A DNA stretch of 5,591 nucleotides from a bacterium (GTDB lineage: Bacteria > Desulfobacterota > GWC2-55-46 > DRQE01): NCBI GenBank assembly GCA_027017505.1, contig JALUQR010000137.1, positions 5,121 to 10,711 of the forward strand, read 5' to 3'. Made by a program: the position numbers and the translations under genes. Of the stretch, positions 1 to 5,584 are shown piece by piece (position 1 is the stretch's first letter; each line of letters opens with the position of its first letter). Below the pieces are notes generated by a model that did not search any database, was not told the DNA's origin, and saw only the letters and a list, made by a program, of their open reading frames with translations.

Positions 1-239
1 TCTCCAAGTGTTCTTTCATCCATGGGAAAGCTCAACACATCGGTCGCCCTGTCCACCCCTCTGTAGGTTCTGTTAAGCTTCTGTATTTCTCTGTTATCTG
101 TGAGAAGAAGGCTTAGCTCCACGCCATTGAGTGCCAGCAGGGAGAGTATCTCCCTGCACATGCGTTTTATCTTTCTCTTACCCCTTTTAAGCCTGGTTCT
201 GCTATGTATCCATATGCTCGGTGCTCTTTCTTTCTGCAT
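1..239 (-). CDS. ybeY: YbeY endoribonuclease, N-terminal part only (cut by the window edge)
   Basis: YbeY is a zinc-dependent single-strand endoribonuclease that works in 16S rRNA 3'-end maturation and ribosome quality control in the cytoplasm. Seventy-nine codons are visible. The diagnostic stretch is LSLLLTDNREIQKLNRTYRG (residues 42-61), followed by VDRATDVLSFPMDE (62-75), the family's conserved RxTDVLSFP block. The zinc-binding HGxLHLxGYDH motif would lie beyond the edge and cannot be checked. The ATG at 239 is the first possible start after an in-frame TAA; the next ATG (161) would remove the conserved N-terminal strand. An AGGAGG lies directly against this ATG, with a second purine-rich AAAGGA about nine bases further up. 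The gene overlaps the end of phoH by 38 bp in another frame, which fits the common phoH-ybeY pairing and translational coupling. Identity is confident; the exact start is somewhat less so. Confidence 0.9.
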   Translation of the reverse strand, partial: MQKERAPSIWIHSRTRLKRGKRKIKRMCREILSLLALNGVELSLLLTDNREIQKLNRTYRGVDRATDVLSFPMDERTLG

Positions 240-1206
240 CCTCCTTTTTCCTTTCAGCCCTTTCGAAGGCCTTTATGACCTCCTGCACAAGGGGGTGTCT
301 TACCACATCTGCCTCTGTGAAGTAGACGAACTTTATGCCCTCTATGCCTCTGAGTATCCTCTGGGCCTCCACAAGCCCTGATGGCCGTGCCAGTGGAAGG
401 TCTATCTGTGTTACATCGCCTGTTATAACCGCCTTGGAGTTGAACCCGAGTCTTGTAAGAAACATCTTCATCTGTTCAACCGTTGTGTTCTGTGCCTCAT
501 CGAGTATTATGAAGGAATCATTAAGGGTTCTGCCCCTCATGAATGCAAGTGGTGCAACCTCTATGACTCCCCTGTCAAGAAGCCTTCTTGCGTCTTCAAA
601 GTCCATCATATCGTGGAGTGCATCGTAGAGGGGTCTGAGATAGGGGTCAACCTTTGATGCAATGTCTCCTGGCAGAAAGCCCAGCTTTTCGCCTGCCTCC
701 ACTGCAGGTCTTGTAAGGATTATCCTTTCCACTTCTTTTTCCGCAAGGCTTGCAACCGCTGCGGCCATGGCAAGGTATGTCTTGCCTGTGCCTGCAGGCC
801 CTATGCCGAAGACCATATCGTACTCTCTTATGTAATCTATGTAGAGCTTCTGTGCAAGGCTCTTGGGCACTATCTGCTTTTTACGGTAGGATATGTAGAT
901 GGTGTCCATGAAGACATCCTCAAGGTGGATGGAGCTGTCTGAAAGAAGTATCCTTAAGGCATAGTCCATATCAGGTGAGGAGAACGAATACCCCTTGCCT
1001 ATGAGCTCGTAGAGTTCTCTGAGGAGCTTTTCTGCAATCTCCACCCTGCCCCTTTCTCCCTCAAGGATTACCATATTGCCCCTGTTGTACACACCTATAC
1101 CGAGCCTTCGTGAGAGGTTTTTAAGGTTTTCACCCTCCTTGCCAAAGAGTATCAGGGCACGGGTGTTGTCCTCAAGCACAAGGCTTTTTTTTGCAGATTC
1201 TTCCAT
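202..1206 (-). CDS. phoH: PhoH-family ATPase (PhoH-like, YbeZ type)
   Basis: This is a cytoplasmic P-loop ATPase of the PhoH/YbeZ family, usually encoded beside ybeY and implicated in RNA or ribosome metabolism; its precise substrate is not settled. The 334-residue product has the normal family length. Residues about 16-50 form a KH-like N-terminal region (ILFGKEGENLKNLSRRLGI). The ATPase core follows: Walker A GPAGTGKT at 136-143, the TRPAVEAGEKLGFLPGD block at 165-181, Walker B FIILDEAQN at 232-240, and ITGDVTQIDLP at 261-271 (sensor-like). The last 20 residues are highly charged. The ATG at 1206 follows the GH57 stop codon with no gap, and a GAGGAG ribosome site lies inside the end of the GH57 gene, so translation is probably coupled. 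ybeY starts inside its 3' end. No active-site residue appears to be missing. Confidence 0.97.
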   Translation of the reverse strand: MEESAKKSLVLEDNTRALILFGKEGENLKNLSRRLGIGVYNRGNMVILEGERGRVEIAEKLLRELYELIGKGYSFSSPDMDYALRILLSDSSIHLEDVFMDTIYISYRKKQIVPKSLAQKLYIDYIREYDMVFGIGPAGTGKTYLAMAAAVASLAEKEVERIILTRPAVEAGEKLGFLPGDIASKVDPYLRPLYDALHDMMDFEDARRLLDRGVIEVAPLAFMRGRTLNDSFIILDEAQNTTVEQMKMFLTRLGFNSKAVITGDVTQIDLPLARPSGLVEAQRILRGIEGIKFVYFTEADVVRHPLVQEVIKAFERAERKKEDAERKSTEHMDT

Positions 1207-2862
1207 CTACATCTCCTCAAAGCTGGATACATCTATGTGTTCAAACAGTGAATCCCTCTGTTCAGTGCTGTGGATAAACTCCTCTGCGTCTGCATCGATG
1301 GTGTTTTTCTCAAGGTATTTTTCGAGTATCACTGCGAGTTTTTTAAGGTCTTCGAAGTGTCTCTGCACCCTCTCTTCTGCATAGTCTCTTGCGGTGCCAG
1401 TGGTTACAAGAAATGACCAGTCAGAGGACTCAAGAAGCAGTAGCTCGCGCGCCATCTGTTTGAGTATCCTTTCTGTGGTGGTGTCTTTTCTTTTCTCTGA
1501 GAGTTCACACATCCTTCTCATCACACCCTCTGCGGTGTAGATACACCGCCATATCCACCTTGTCTGGTCGTTCATCCACACCTGGTGGTCTCCGCCATCT
1601 CCCCAGCTACCCTCTGGAATACTTATGCAGGGTGTCTTCTGTGCTTTTTCGAGCAACTCAGCAGGTGTTGCGGGAAGCACTGTTCTGTGCTCATAGAGCC
1701 CCTTTATGACCCTGCGGAGCCACGCTGGCCCCTCGTACCACCAGTGGCCAAAGAGCTCTGCATCGTACGGAGCGGTTATGACCGCAGGTGTGCCAGTTCT
1801 GTGGTAATGCTCTGCTGCAACCCTTTCAACAAGCCCCACGAAGTGTCTGGCATGTTCTTCTACCCTTCTCAGGGCAGAACCTGGCTCATAGAGTGCCTTG
1901 CCACCAAGGTCACACTCCCTGGCTGTAACCCTCCAGTACCTTAGCCCTGCAGGAAAACTCTTTTTGTGAAACTCAAGATAACTGCCATCTCCTGGATAAC
2001 CCCACTGGGAACTCCACACCTGAACCCCTGTTGCAGGATCCCTGACGAACAGATACACACCACCTGAAAGCCTGAATAACCCGTAGGGAGACCTCAGGGA
2101 CTCAAACCCCACAACATTATATTCAGCCTCAACTTTAGCCTGTAAGGATGGATAAAACATGGCCTTCTGGCCTGTAACCATGTGGGTATCAACGAATATA
2201 TATTTTATTCCCTCCTCCTGGAGGAATGTCTCGATACCCTTTCTGTAAAGTGTCGTGCCTGTTACGGGGTTTTGCCAGGGGCCTTCGGGCCTGTAGGCGC
2301 ATTCAGGAAGCCACATGCCTGCCGGGGTTCTGCCAAAGTGGTTTCTGTAGGTTCTTATTGCCTCTTTTATCTGCATTCTTATACTGCCATCGTCTGAAAG
2401 AAGTGGCAGGTAGCCGTGGGTTGCGCAGGTGGTTATAAGCTCTATGGAGCCTGAATCCTGGAGTTTTCTGAACACACCGAGAAGGTCGTGGTGGTATCTT
2501 TCGGTAAAGTCCTGGTGGATGGAGGTGTAGAATTCAAGCCACATTGTGGCAAGCCCGTGGTGGGGGTCTTCCGGGTGAAGGGCTTTGAGTTCCCTTTCAG
2601 ATGCCTTTATCCTTTCAGAGAGGTATTCCTCAAAGCCCCTTGCGAACTCCTCTTTTGAGAGCATCTCACATATGGTGGGAGAAAGGCTCACCGTGATTTT
2701 TGGTGGATGGTGTTCTGTGGAGAGCTCTTCAAAGAGTCTTAGAAGTGGTATGTAGGCCTCTGCACATGCCTCGTTCAGCCAGTCCACACCATGGGGCCAC
2801 CTTCCGTGGGAGAGCACATAGGGAAGGTGGGCATGGAGAAGCAGTATAAGATTGCCCTTCAT
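1207..2862 (-). CDS. GH57 family 1,4-alpha-glucan branching enzyme
   Basis: Glycoside hydrolase family 57 enzymes of this type cut an alpha-1,4-glucan chain and re-attach it through alpha-1,6 links, building branches in glycogen in the cytoplasm. The 551-residue protein shows the GH57 motifs in order: HAHLPYV (10-16), THGYLPLL (148-155), GMWLPECAY with the expected nucleophile Glu187 (182-190), and APYDAELFGHWWYEG with the expected acid/base Asp367 (364-378). The C-terminal DUF1957-like region carries EGSWGDGGDHQVW (417-429) and SSDWSFL (479-485), both typical of branching enzymes and not of GH57 amylases. The family is usually about 520-530 residues; here an acidic tail after about 520 accounts for the excess. 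The ATG at 2862 gives the canonical N-terminus. It lies 55 bp after lpxC, behind a possible promoter of its own, and abuts phoH. Whether the enzyme mainly branches or hydrolyses cannot be read from sequence alone. Confidence 0.93.
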   Translation of the reverse strand: MKGNLILLLHAHLPYVLSHGRWPHGVDWLNEACAEAYIPLLRLFEELSTEHHPPKITVSLSPTICEMLSKEEFARGFEEYLSERIKASERELKALHPEDPHHGLATMWLEFYTSIHQDFTERYHHDLLGVFRKLQDSGSIELITTCATHGYLPLLSDDGSIRMQIKEAIRTYRNHFGRTPAGMWLPECAYRPEGPWQNPVTGTTLYRKGIETFLQEEGIKYIFVDTHMVTGQKAMFYPSLQAKVEAEYNVVGFESLRSPYGLFRLSGGVYLFVRDPATGVQVWSSQWGYPGDGSYLEFHKKSFPAGLRYWRVTARECDLGGKALYEPGSALRRVEEHARHFVGLVERVAAEHYHRTGTPAVITAPYDAELFGHWWYEGPAWLRRVIKGLYEHRTVLPATPAELLEKAQKTPCISIPEGSWGDGGDHQVWMNDQTRWIWRCIYTAEGVMRRMCELSEKRKDTTTERILKQMARELLLLESSDWSFLVTTGTARDYAEERVQRHFEDLKKLAVILEKYLEKNTIDADAEEFIHSTEQRDSLFEHIDVSSFEEM

Positions 2863-2899
2863 ACCTTAGAAGTCTACCACAGTAGCATGATTTTTGCAA
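2863..2899 (-). promoter_or_regulatory. Candidate sigma-70 promoter for the GH57-phoH-ybeY transcript
   Basis: On the minus strand TTGCAA (2899-2894) is followed after exactly 17 bp by TAGACT (2876-2871), each matching the sigma-70 consensus at four of six positions. Eight bases separate the -10 box from the ATG at 2862, so transcription would start about two bases before the start codon. The only Shine-Dalgarno-like element, AAGG, is one base from the ATG and too close to work normally. The box matches are modest, so this is a candidate; read-through from lpxC is the alternative. Confidence 0.45.
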
Positions 2900-2925
2900 T
2901 TTTACGCAGGCGGGATTTTACGCAG
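2899..2925. repeat. 11-bp tandem direct repeat between lpxC and the GH57 gene
   Basis: ATTTTACGCAG occurs twice on the plus strand, at 2899-2909 and 2915-2925, identical over 11 bases and separated by GCGGG (16 bp start to start). The copy at 2915-2925 includes the lpxC stop codon; the other touches the -35 box of the candidate GH57 promoter. It may be a paired binding site for a regulator or a small local duplication. Nothing in the sequence decides between these. Confidence 0.6.
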
Positions 2926-3841
2926 AAAGGAAGCCCTCTTCGAGGACCAGTGCCGGCAGGCCCTCTGGTAGCCTGCCCTCTGCTGTGAGCTCTTCCCAGC
3001 AGTCCCTCTTTTTAAGGAACTTCTTTGCAAGCCTGTAGTTAAGATAATGTCCTGCCCTGTAGCCCTCAACCCTTGCACACAGTCTTATGCCAAGAAGGGC
3101 GAGGTCTCCTATAAGGTCAAGCACCTTGTGGCGCACGAACTCGTCCTCATAGCGCATGATTTCCCTGTTTATAATATTCTCCTCACCTATAACTATTGCG
3201 TTGTCCAGCCCACCACCCCTGGCAAGCCCGTTCTCACGAAGCATCTCCACATCGTTCAAAAACCCGAATGTCTTTGCACGGGACAGACTCTTTTTGAACT
3301 CCATGGGCGTAAGGCGTATGCTTATGGACTGGCTTTCAAGGTAGGAGTAGTAAAAGTCCATGCGGTAGTCTATCTTCAACCCGCCGTAGCCCTCTGGTGG
3401 AAGGAGGGCCACAAACCTGCCACCCTCTTTTATCCTCACTGGTCTGGTTACCACCACTATCTTTCTCGGTGCATTCTGTCTTCTTGTGCCTGCCCTCTCT
3501 ATGAACTCAACGAACATACCCGCACTGCCATCAAGTATGGGAAGCTCTGGCCCCCACACCTCAACCACCGCATTGTCCACACCAAGGGCATAAAAGGCTG
3601 CCATAAGGTGCTCCACAGTGGCCACCCGCGCACTGCCCACACCTATGGTGGTCGCATAACAGGTGTCCACCACATTCTCAACTGTTGCGGGTATAACAGG
3701 GGCTCCCTTAAGGTCCTTCCTTACAAAACATATGCCAGAGTTCTCCTCAGAGGGCAGAATCCTCACCCTCACACTGGAACCAGTGTGAAGCCCCCTGCCA
3801 CCAAACTCTATAACCTTATTTACAGTGGTTTGACATACCAT
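2918..3841 (-). CDS. lpxC: UDP-3-O-acyl-N-acetylglucosamine deacetylase LpxC
   Basis: LpxC is the zinc deacetylase that catalyses the committed step of lipid A synthesis, removing the acetyl group from UDP-3-O-acyl-GlcNAc in the cytoplasm. With the ATG at 3841 the protein has 307 residues, and its key residues fall almost on E. coli numbering: the VEHL motif with Glu77 and His78, Phe192 in KTFGF, His238 and Asp242 in RHKVLDLIGD (zinc ligands, with Lys239), and His265 in AGHYLN. GLHTG (17-21) and PILDGSA (101-107) are also family signatures. An in-frame TTG at 3898 would add 19 residues without homology, so the ATG is preferred. It is a stand-alone LpxC, not fused to FabZ. The ribosome site is weak. 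A poor promoter-like pair (TTGTTT 3898-3893, 16 bp, TATGGT 3876-3871) lies upstream but is not strong enough to call. Confidence 0.97.
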   Translation of the reverse strand: MVCQTTVNKVIEFGGRGLHTGSSVRVRILPSEENSGICFVRKDLKGAPVIPATVENVVDTCYATTIGVGSARVATVEHLMAAFYALGVDNAVVEVWGPELPILDGSAGMFVEFIERAGTRRQNAPRKIVVVTRPVRIKEGGRFVALLPPEGYGGLKIDYRMDFYYSYLESQSISIRLTPMEFKKSLSRAKTFGFLNDVEMLRENGLARGGGLDNAIVIGEENIINREIMRYEDEFVRHKVLDLIGDLALLGIRLCARVEGYRAGHYLNYRLAKKFLKKRDCWEELTAEGRLPEGLPALVLEEGFLSA

Positions 3842-3991
3842 AACACTGATTTTCTCTATGCAAGAGCCGTACCATAATGTATTTTTCCAGTAAAACAAAG
3901 CACTTACAGACCAGCTGACAAAAGCCCCACATCACACAATGTATCAAAAAAACAACATTTTTTCCAGCCAATTCTCATTTTTACAACAGTT

Positions 3992-4216
3992 TTATCTTCT
4001 CGTAAGGAGGTACAGAAGGAGCGAGAGTATAACACTTATGAGTATGGATGTTCCCAGAGGGAAGTAGAACACAAAGTTATCCCTTTTGTAGTATATATCT
4101 CCCGGGAGTCTGCCCAGGTAGGGTATCTTTGGGGCAAGTGTAAGGAGCAGACCCAGCCCTGCTATAATCAGTCCCAGTATTATCAGGAGTTTTCCCATGG
4201 GGTAGAGGGTGTTCAT
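3992..4216 (-). CDS. DUF2905 family small membrane protein
   Basis: This is a small integral inner-membrane protein of the DUF2905 family, whose function is unknown. The 74 residues contain a first membrane helix (about 7-28, glycine- and leucine-rich), the signature loop KIPYLGRLPGDIYYKRDNF (30-48) and a second helix (about 49-71, starting FYFPLGTSIL). Both helices and the PxLGRLPGD loop match the family closely. Two starts are possible. Homology favours Met7 (ATG at 4198), where family members usually begin MGKLL. The promoter geometry favours the ATG at 4216, because transcription should begin about two bases before it. Neither ATG has a Shine-Dalgarno site. The gene stands alone between the lysis block and lpxC, with about 105 bp on one side and 150 bp on the other. 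Confidence 0.88.
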   Translation of the reverse strand: MNTLYPMGKLLIILGLIIAGLGLLLTLAPKIPYLGRLPGDIYYKRDNFVFYFPLGTSILISVILSLLLYLLTRR

Positions 4217-4253
4217 GCTATATGATTATACACACGGGCGGGGTCGTGGTCAA
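4217..4253 (-). promoter_or_regulatory. Near-consensus sigma-70 promoter for the DUF2905 gene
   Basis: On the minus strand TTGACC (4253-4248, five of six consensus bases) and a perfect TATAAT (4230-4225) are separated by the ideal 17 bp. The seventh base after the -10 box is a G at 4218, a suitable transcription start, leaving only two bases before the ATG at 4216. This is the best promoter match seen in the window. It starts a transcript separate from the lysis block and could also supply lpxC, as no clear terminator lies between them. Confidence 0.75.
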
Positions 4254-4321
4254 TGATGGGTTTGTGTTGGTATTCTGTGCCTGTGGGTTTTTATGGGTGT
4301 TCCTGGGGACATAAGGGTTGC

Positions 4322-4747
4322 CTATCCCCTGTTCTTGGCCCTCTGCCACTTCTCCAGCCCACGGGTGCCTGCTGAAACACCGAGCACAACGAGCATGGCA
4401 CTCCACAACTCCTGTGGAATCGTAAACTCTGGACCCTCAAGACCAAAGACCGCAAGAAGAGGAATCAGTATGTAGTTATTGATTATTACCGCACTGAAGG
4501 TAAGCCCCACTATGGGCCTCCAGCTCCACTGTAGCCAGTGTTCACTACGGGCTTCAGCCTGCATGGTCTGGTTTACTGCTTCTATTACCCTTATGTCCTG
4601 TTCAACCTCCTTAACTACAAGTTCCCTTGCCTTAAGCCTGAACTCCTCCCGTTCCTTTTCGCTTAATTTTGCAGGCAGAAAGTGATCTGTGAGTTTGTCT
4701 ATGACTCTGCCGAGGGTGCCGTCAAGGACTGTCTTAAGTGGATTCAT
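4322..4747 (-). CDS. Phage/GTA-type holin (GTA_holin_3TM-like)
   Basis: Holins of this type insert in the inner membrane and open it at the end of a lytic cycle so that an endolysin can reach the cell wall. The 141-residue protein has a long charged, probably helical N-terminal half (about 28-68), then SWRP at 75-78 leading into a hydrophobic helix (about 77-101) and a second one (about 112-127) ending in GTRGLEKW. The WRP entry to the first helix and the GxRxxEKW end are what I recognise from the GTA_holin_3TM family. Its ATG overlaps the stop of the upstream gene as ATGA, and a strong GGAGGTGAT ribosome site lies inside that gene nine bases away, so it should be efficiently translated. It follows an endolysin and two small genes, which supports a lysis role. 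Family assignment is from memory of motifs and would benefit from a profile search. Confidence 0.82.
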   Translation of the reverse strand: MNPLKTVLDGTLGRVIDKLTDHFLPAKLSEKEREEFRLKARELVVKEVEQDIRVIEAVNQTMQAEARSEHWLQWSWRPIVGLTFSAVIINNYILIPLLAVFGLEGPEFTIPQELWSAMLVVLGVSAGTRGLEKWQRAKNRG

Positions 4748-5016
4748 CTCCCATCACCTCCAAAGACCCTGTACCAGTAATAACCTCTCTCTTCCCTTTC
4801 AAAGCTATACTCCACATCAAACCCTTGCATAATCCTGTCAGCGATGGTCTTATTAACGAGAGAGGGTATCATCACATACCTTTCCTTTGATACCTCTTCT
4901 TCAACGAACATTATTACCCCGCAGTGGATTGGCAGGGTTTTGACTATCCTGTACACCTCTGCCTGATGGAGCATGGCTGTAAGTAGAACCATCCACACTA
5001 TTCTGACACAGGCCAA
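4744..5016 (-). CDS. Small hypothetical protein of the lysis block, possible N-terminal membrane or signal segment
   Basis: I do not recognise this 90-residue protein. The first 20 residues are mostly hydrophobic (VRIVWMVLLTAML) and could be a signal peptide, possibly cleaved near HQA, or a membrane anchor. The rest is soluble-looking, with an acidic EEEVSKER segment (39-46) and an aromatic C-terminal YYWYRVFGG (79-87). The start is uncertain: a TTG at 5016 is the first possible codon after an in-frame TGA, and ATGs follow at 4992 and 4974. None has a good ribosome site. The gene begins 12 bp after the preceding small gene and ends in a 4-bp ATGA overlap with the holin, so it is very likely translated as part of the operon. 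Position between endolysin and holin makes a lysis accessory role such as spanin possible, but no lipobox or coiled coil is visible. Confidence 0.6.
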   Translation of the reverse strand: MACVRIVWMVLLTAMLHQAEVYRIVKTLPIHCGVIMFVEEEVSKERYVMIPSLVNKTIADRIMQGFDVEYSFEREERGYYWYRVFGGDGR

Positions 5017-5028
5017 TCTTCATGGTGC

Positions 5029-5226
5029 TTACAATCCAAATCTTCTCAGGGTCTCTCTTAGAGCAAAAACTTCATCCTTTGCATCCTCAAGCCTTTTTTC
5101 CTCTATGCAGGCAAGGATGAACTGTAACGAGTCCCTTATATTACCACCCAGGGACCTGCGCACCTCGTCTGGCAGTTTCATCACATGAAGTCTTATCCTT
5201 GCTATCTCAACGCCGTTATGGTTCAT
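5029..5226 (-). CDS. Small hypothetical protein following the endolysin
   Basis: I do not recognise this 65-residue protein. It has no signal peptide or clear membrane segment. Most of it after residue 18 should be helical and charged, with heptad-like leucines in the region LEDAKDEVFALRETLRRF (46-63), so a short coiled coil or helical hairpin is plausible. The ATG at 5226 overlaps the last 11 bp of the endolysin gene. Just upstream, GATGATGAGGG offers a close purine-rich ribosome site. The overlap and the intact frame argue that it is real, and the same arrangement argues that it serves the lysis block. The family and role are unknown. Confidence 0.6.
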   Translation of the reverse strand: MNHNGVEIARIRLHVMKLPDEVRRSLGGNIRDSLQFILACIEEKRLEDAKDEVFALRETLRRFGL

Positions 5227-5584
5227 CCCTCATCATCTCTGCGAGTTCTTCTGCTCTTCTACCCACCTGTCTTGCCCATTTGCTATCGAGCATCTCTCTA
5301 CTTGCCCTTTCGTAGTCCCCCTCACTGAGTGCCTTGAGCATCTTTTTGAACGAAAGAAACCCCTTTGGCCCGAGGTTAAAGCACATATCCGCAAGGGCGG
5401 TCTTTCTTGTCTCAGTGAGCTCGTCCCAGAAGGGTAGCATTGTGCGAAGAAACTTAAGGGTTCTTCGTATATCGTTCTTGAGTAGATACAGTGCCTCTTC
5501 CTCTGTTATACCCACATCGTCGAGGTTTCTTCCCACCCCTATGGTGAGCTTGCCCACACTACCCCTGTAGGGCTTGGGCCTCAA
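5216..5584 (-). CDS. GH24 (T4-lysozyme-like) phage endolysin, 5' end interrupted; possible pseudogene
   Basis: GH24 endolysins hydrolyse the beta-1,4 bond between MurNAc and GlcNAc in peptidoglycan. Over 122 codons the frame is intact and shows GKLTIGVGRNLDDVGI (11-26), the EEEALYLLKND helix, ALADMCFNLGPKGFLSF (64-80) and the conserved end DSKWARQVGRRAEELAEMMR (100-119). Family members normally start earlier with an EGLRxKPYR segment holding the catalytic Glu. Here the frame reads stop (TAG 5590-5588), Gly, Leu, Arg, Pro, Lys, Pro, Tyr, Arg, Gly: the Glu codon position is an amber codon, and the position of T4 Asp20 is Gly (codon 5563-5561). Thr of the catalytic triad is kept. The TTG at 5584 is only a formal start. 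The 5' end coincides with an inverted repeat at the window edge, so an assembly artefact is a serious alternative to decay. Downstream genes overlap or follow closely. Confidence 0.85.
   Translation of the reverse strand: MRPKPYRGSVGKLTIGVGRNLDDVGITEEEALYLLKNDIRRTLKFLRTMLPFWDELTETRKTALADMCFNLGPKGFLSFKKMLKALSEGDYERASREMLDSKWARQVGRRAEELAEMMRDEP

Noticed and set aside
100..381. Plus-strand frame of 93 codons with hydrophobic leucine-rich sequence
   Set aside because: It is antisense to the phoH 3' end and ybeY 5' end; the hydrophobicity comes from reverse-reading charged helices.
3770..3787. 8-bp inverted repeat CACACTGG/CCAGTGTG with 2-base centre
   Set aside because: It lies in lpxC over the conserved LHTGSSV codons, so protein conservation explains the sequence well enough; an operator inside the coding region is not supported.
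3047..3877. Open reading frame of 276 codons on the plus strand
   Set aside because: It lies wholly antisense to lpxC, which has full catalytic motifs; the translation is rich in His, Tyr and Cys with no recognisable domain. It is a shadow frame.
3842..3898. Extended lpxC start at a TTG
   Set aside because: The added 19 residues match nothing in the family, while the ATG at 3841 aligns the active-site residues with E. coli numbering.
3946..3963. A6/T7 stem with 5-base loop after the DUF2905 gene
   Set aside because: An all-A/T stem of six pairs is too weak for an intrinsic terminator, although it ends in a T run; it is probably just A/T-rich spacer.
4304..4329. Hairpin (GGGGATA pairing with TGTCCCC) at the holin stop codon, considered as terminator
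   Set aside because: The stem is only seven pairs including one wobble, the loop is 11 bases, and no T run follows on the minus strand, so it is not a convincing intrinsic terminator.
4218..4406. Minus-strand frame of 62 codons over the holin end and following gap
   Set aside because: It overlaps the holin in another frame, ends in low-complexity Asn/Thr/Pro sequence, has no ribosome site and runs through the DUF2905 promoter.
4900..5023. Short minus-strand frame starting ATG at 5023, overlapping the 90-residue gene, considered as an Rz1-like embedded lipoprotein
   Set aside because: It has no hydrophobic signal core or lipobox cysteine and no good ribosome site.
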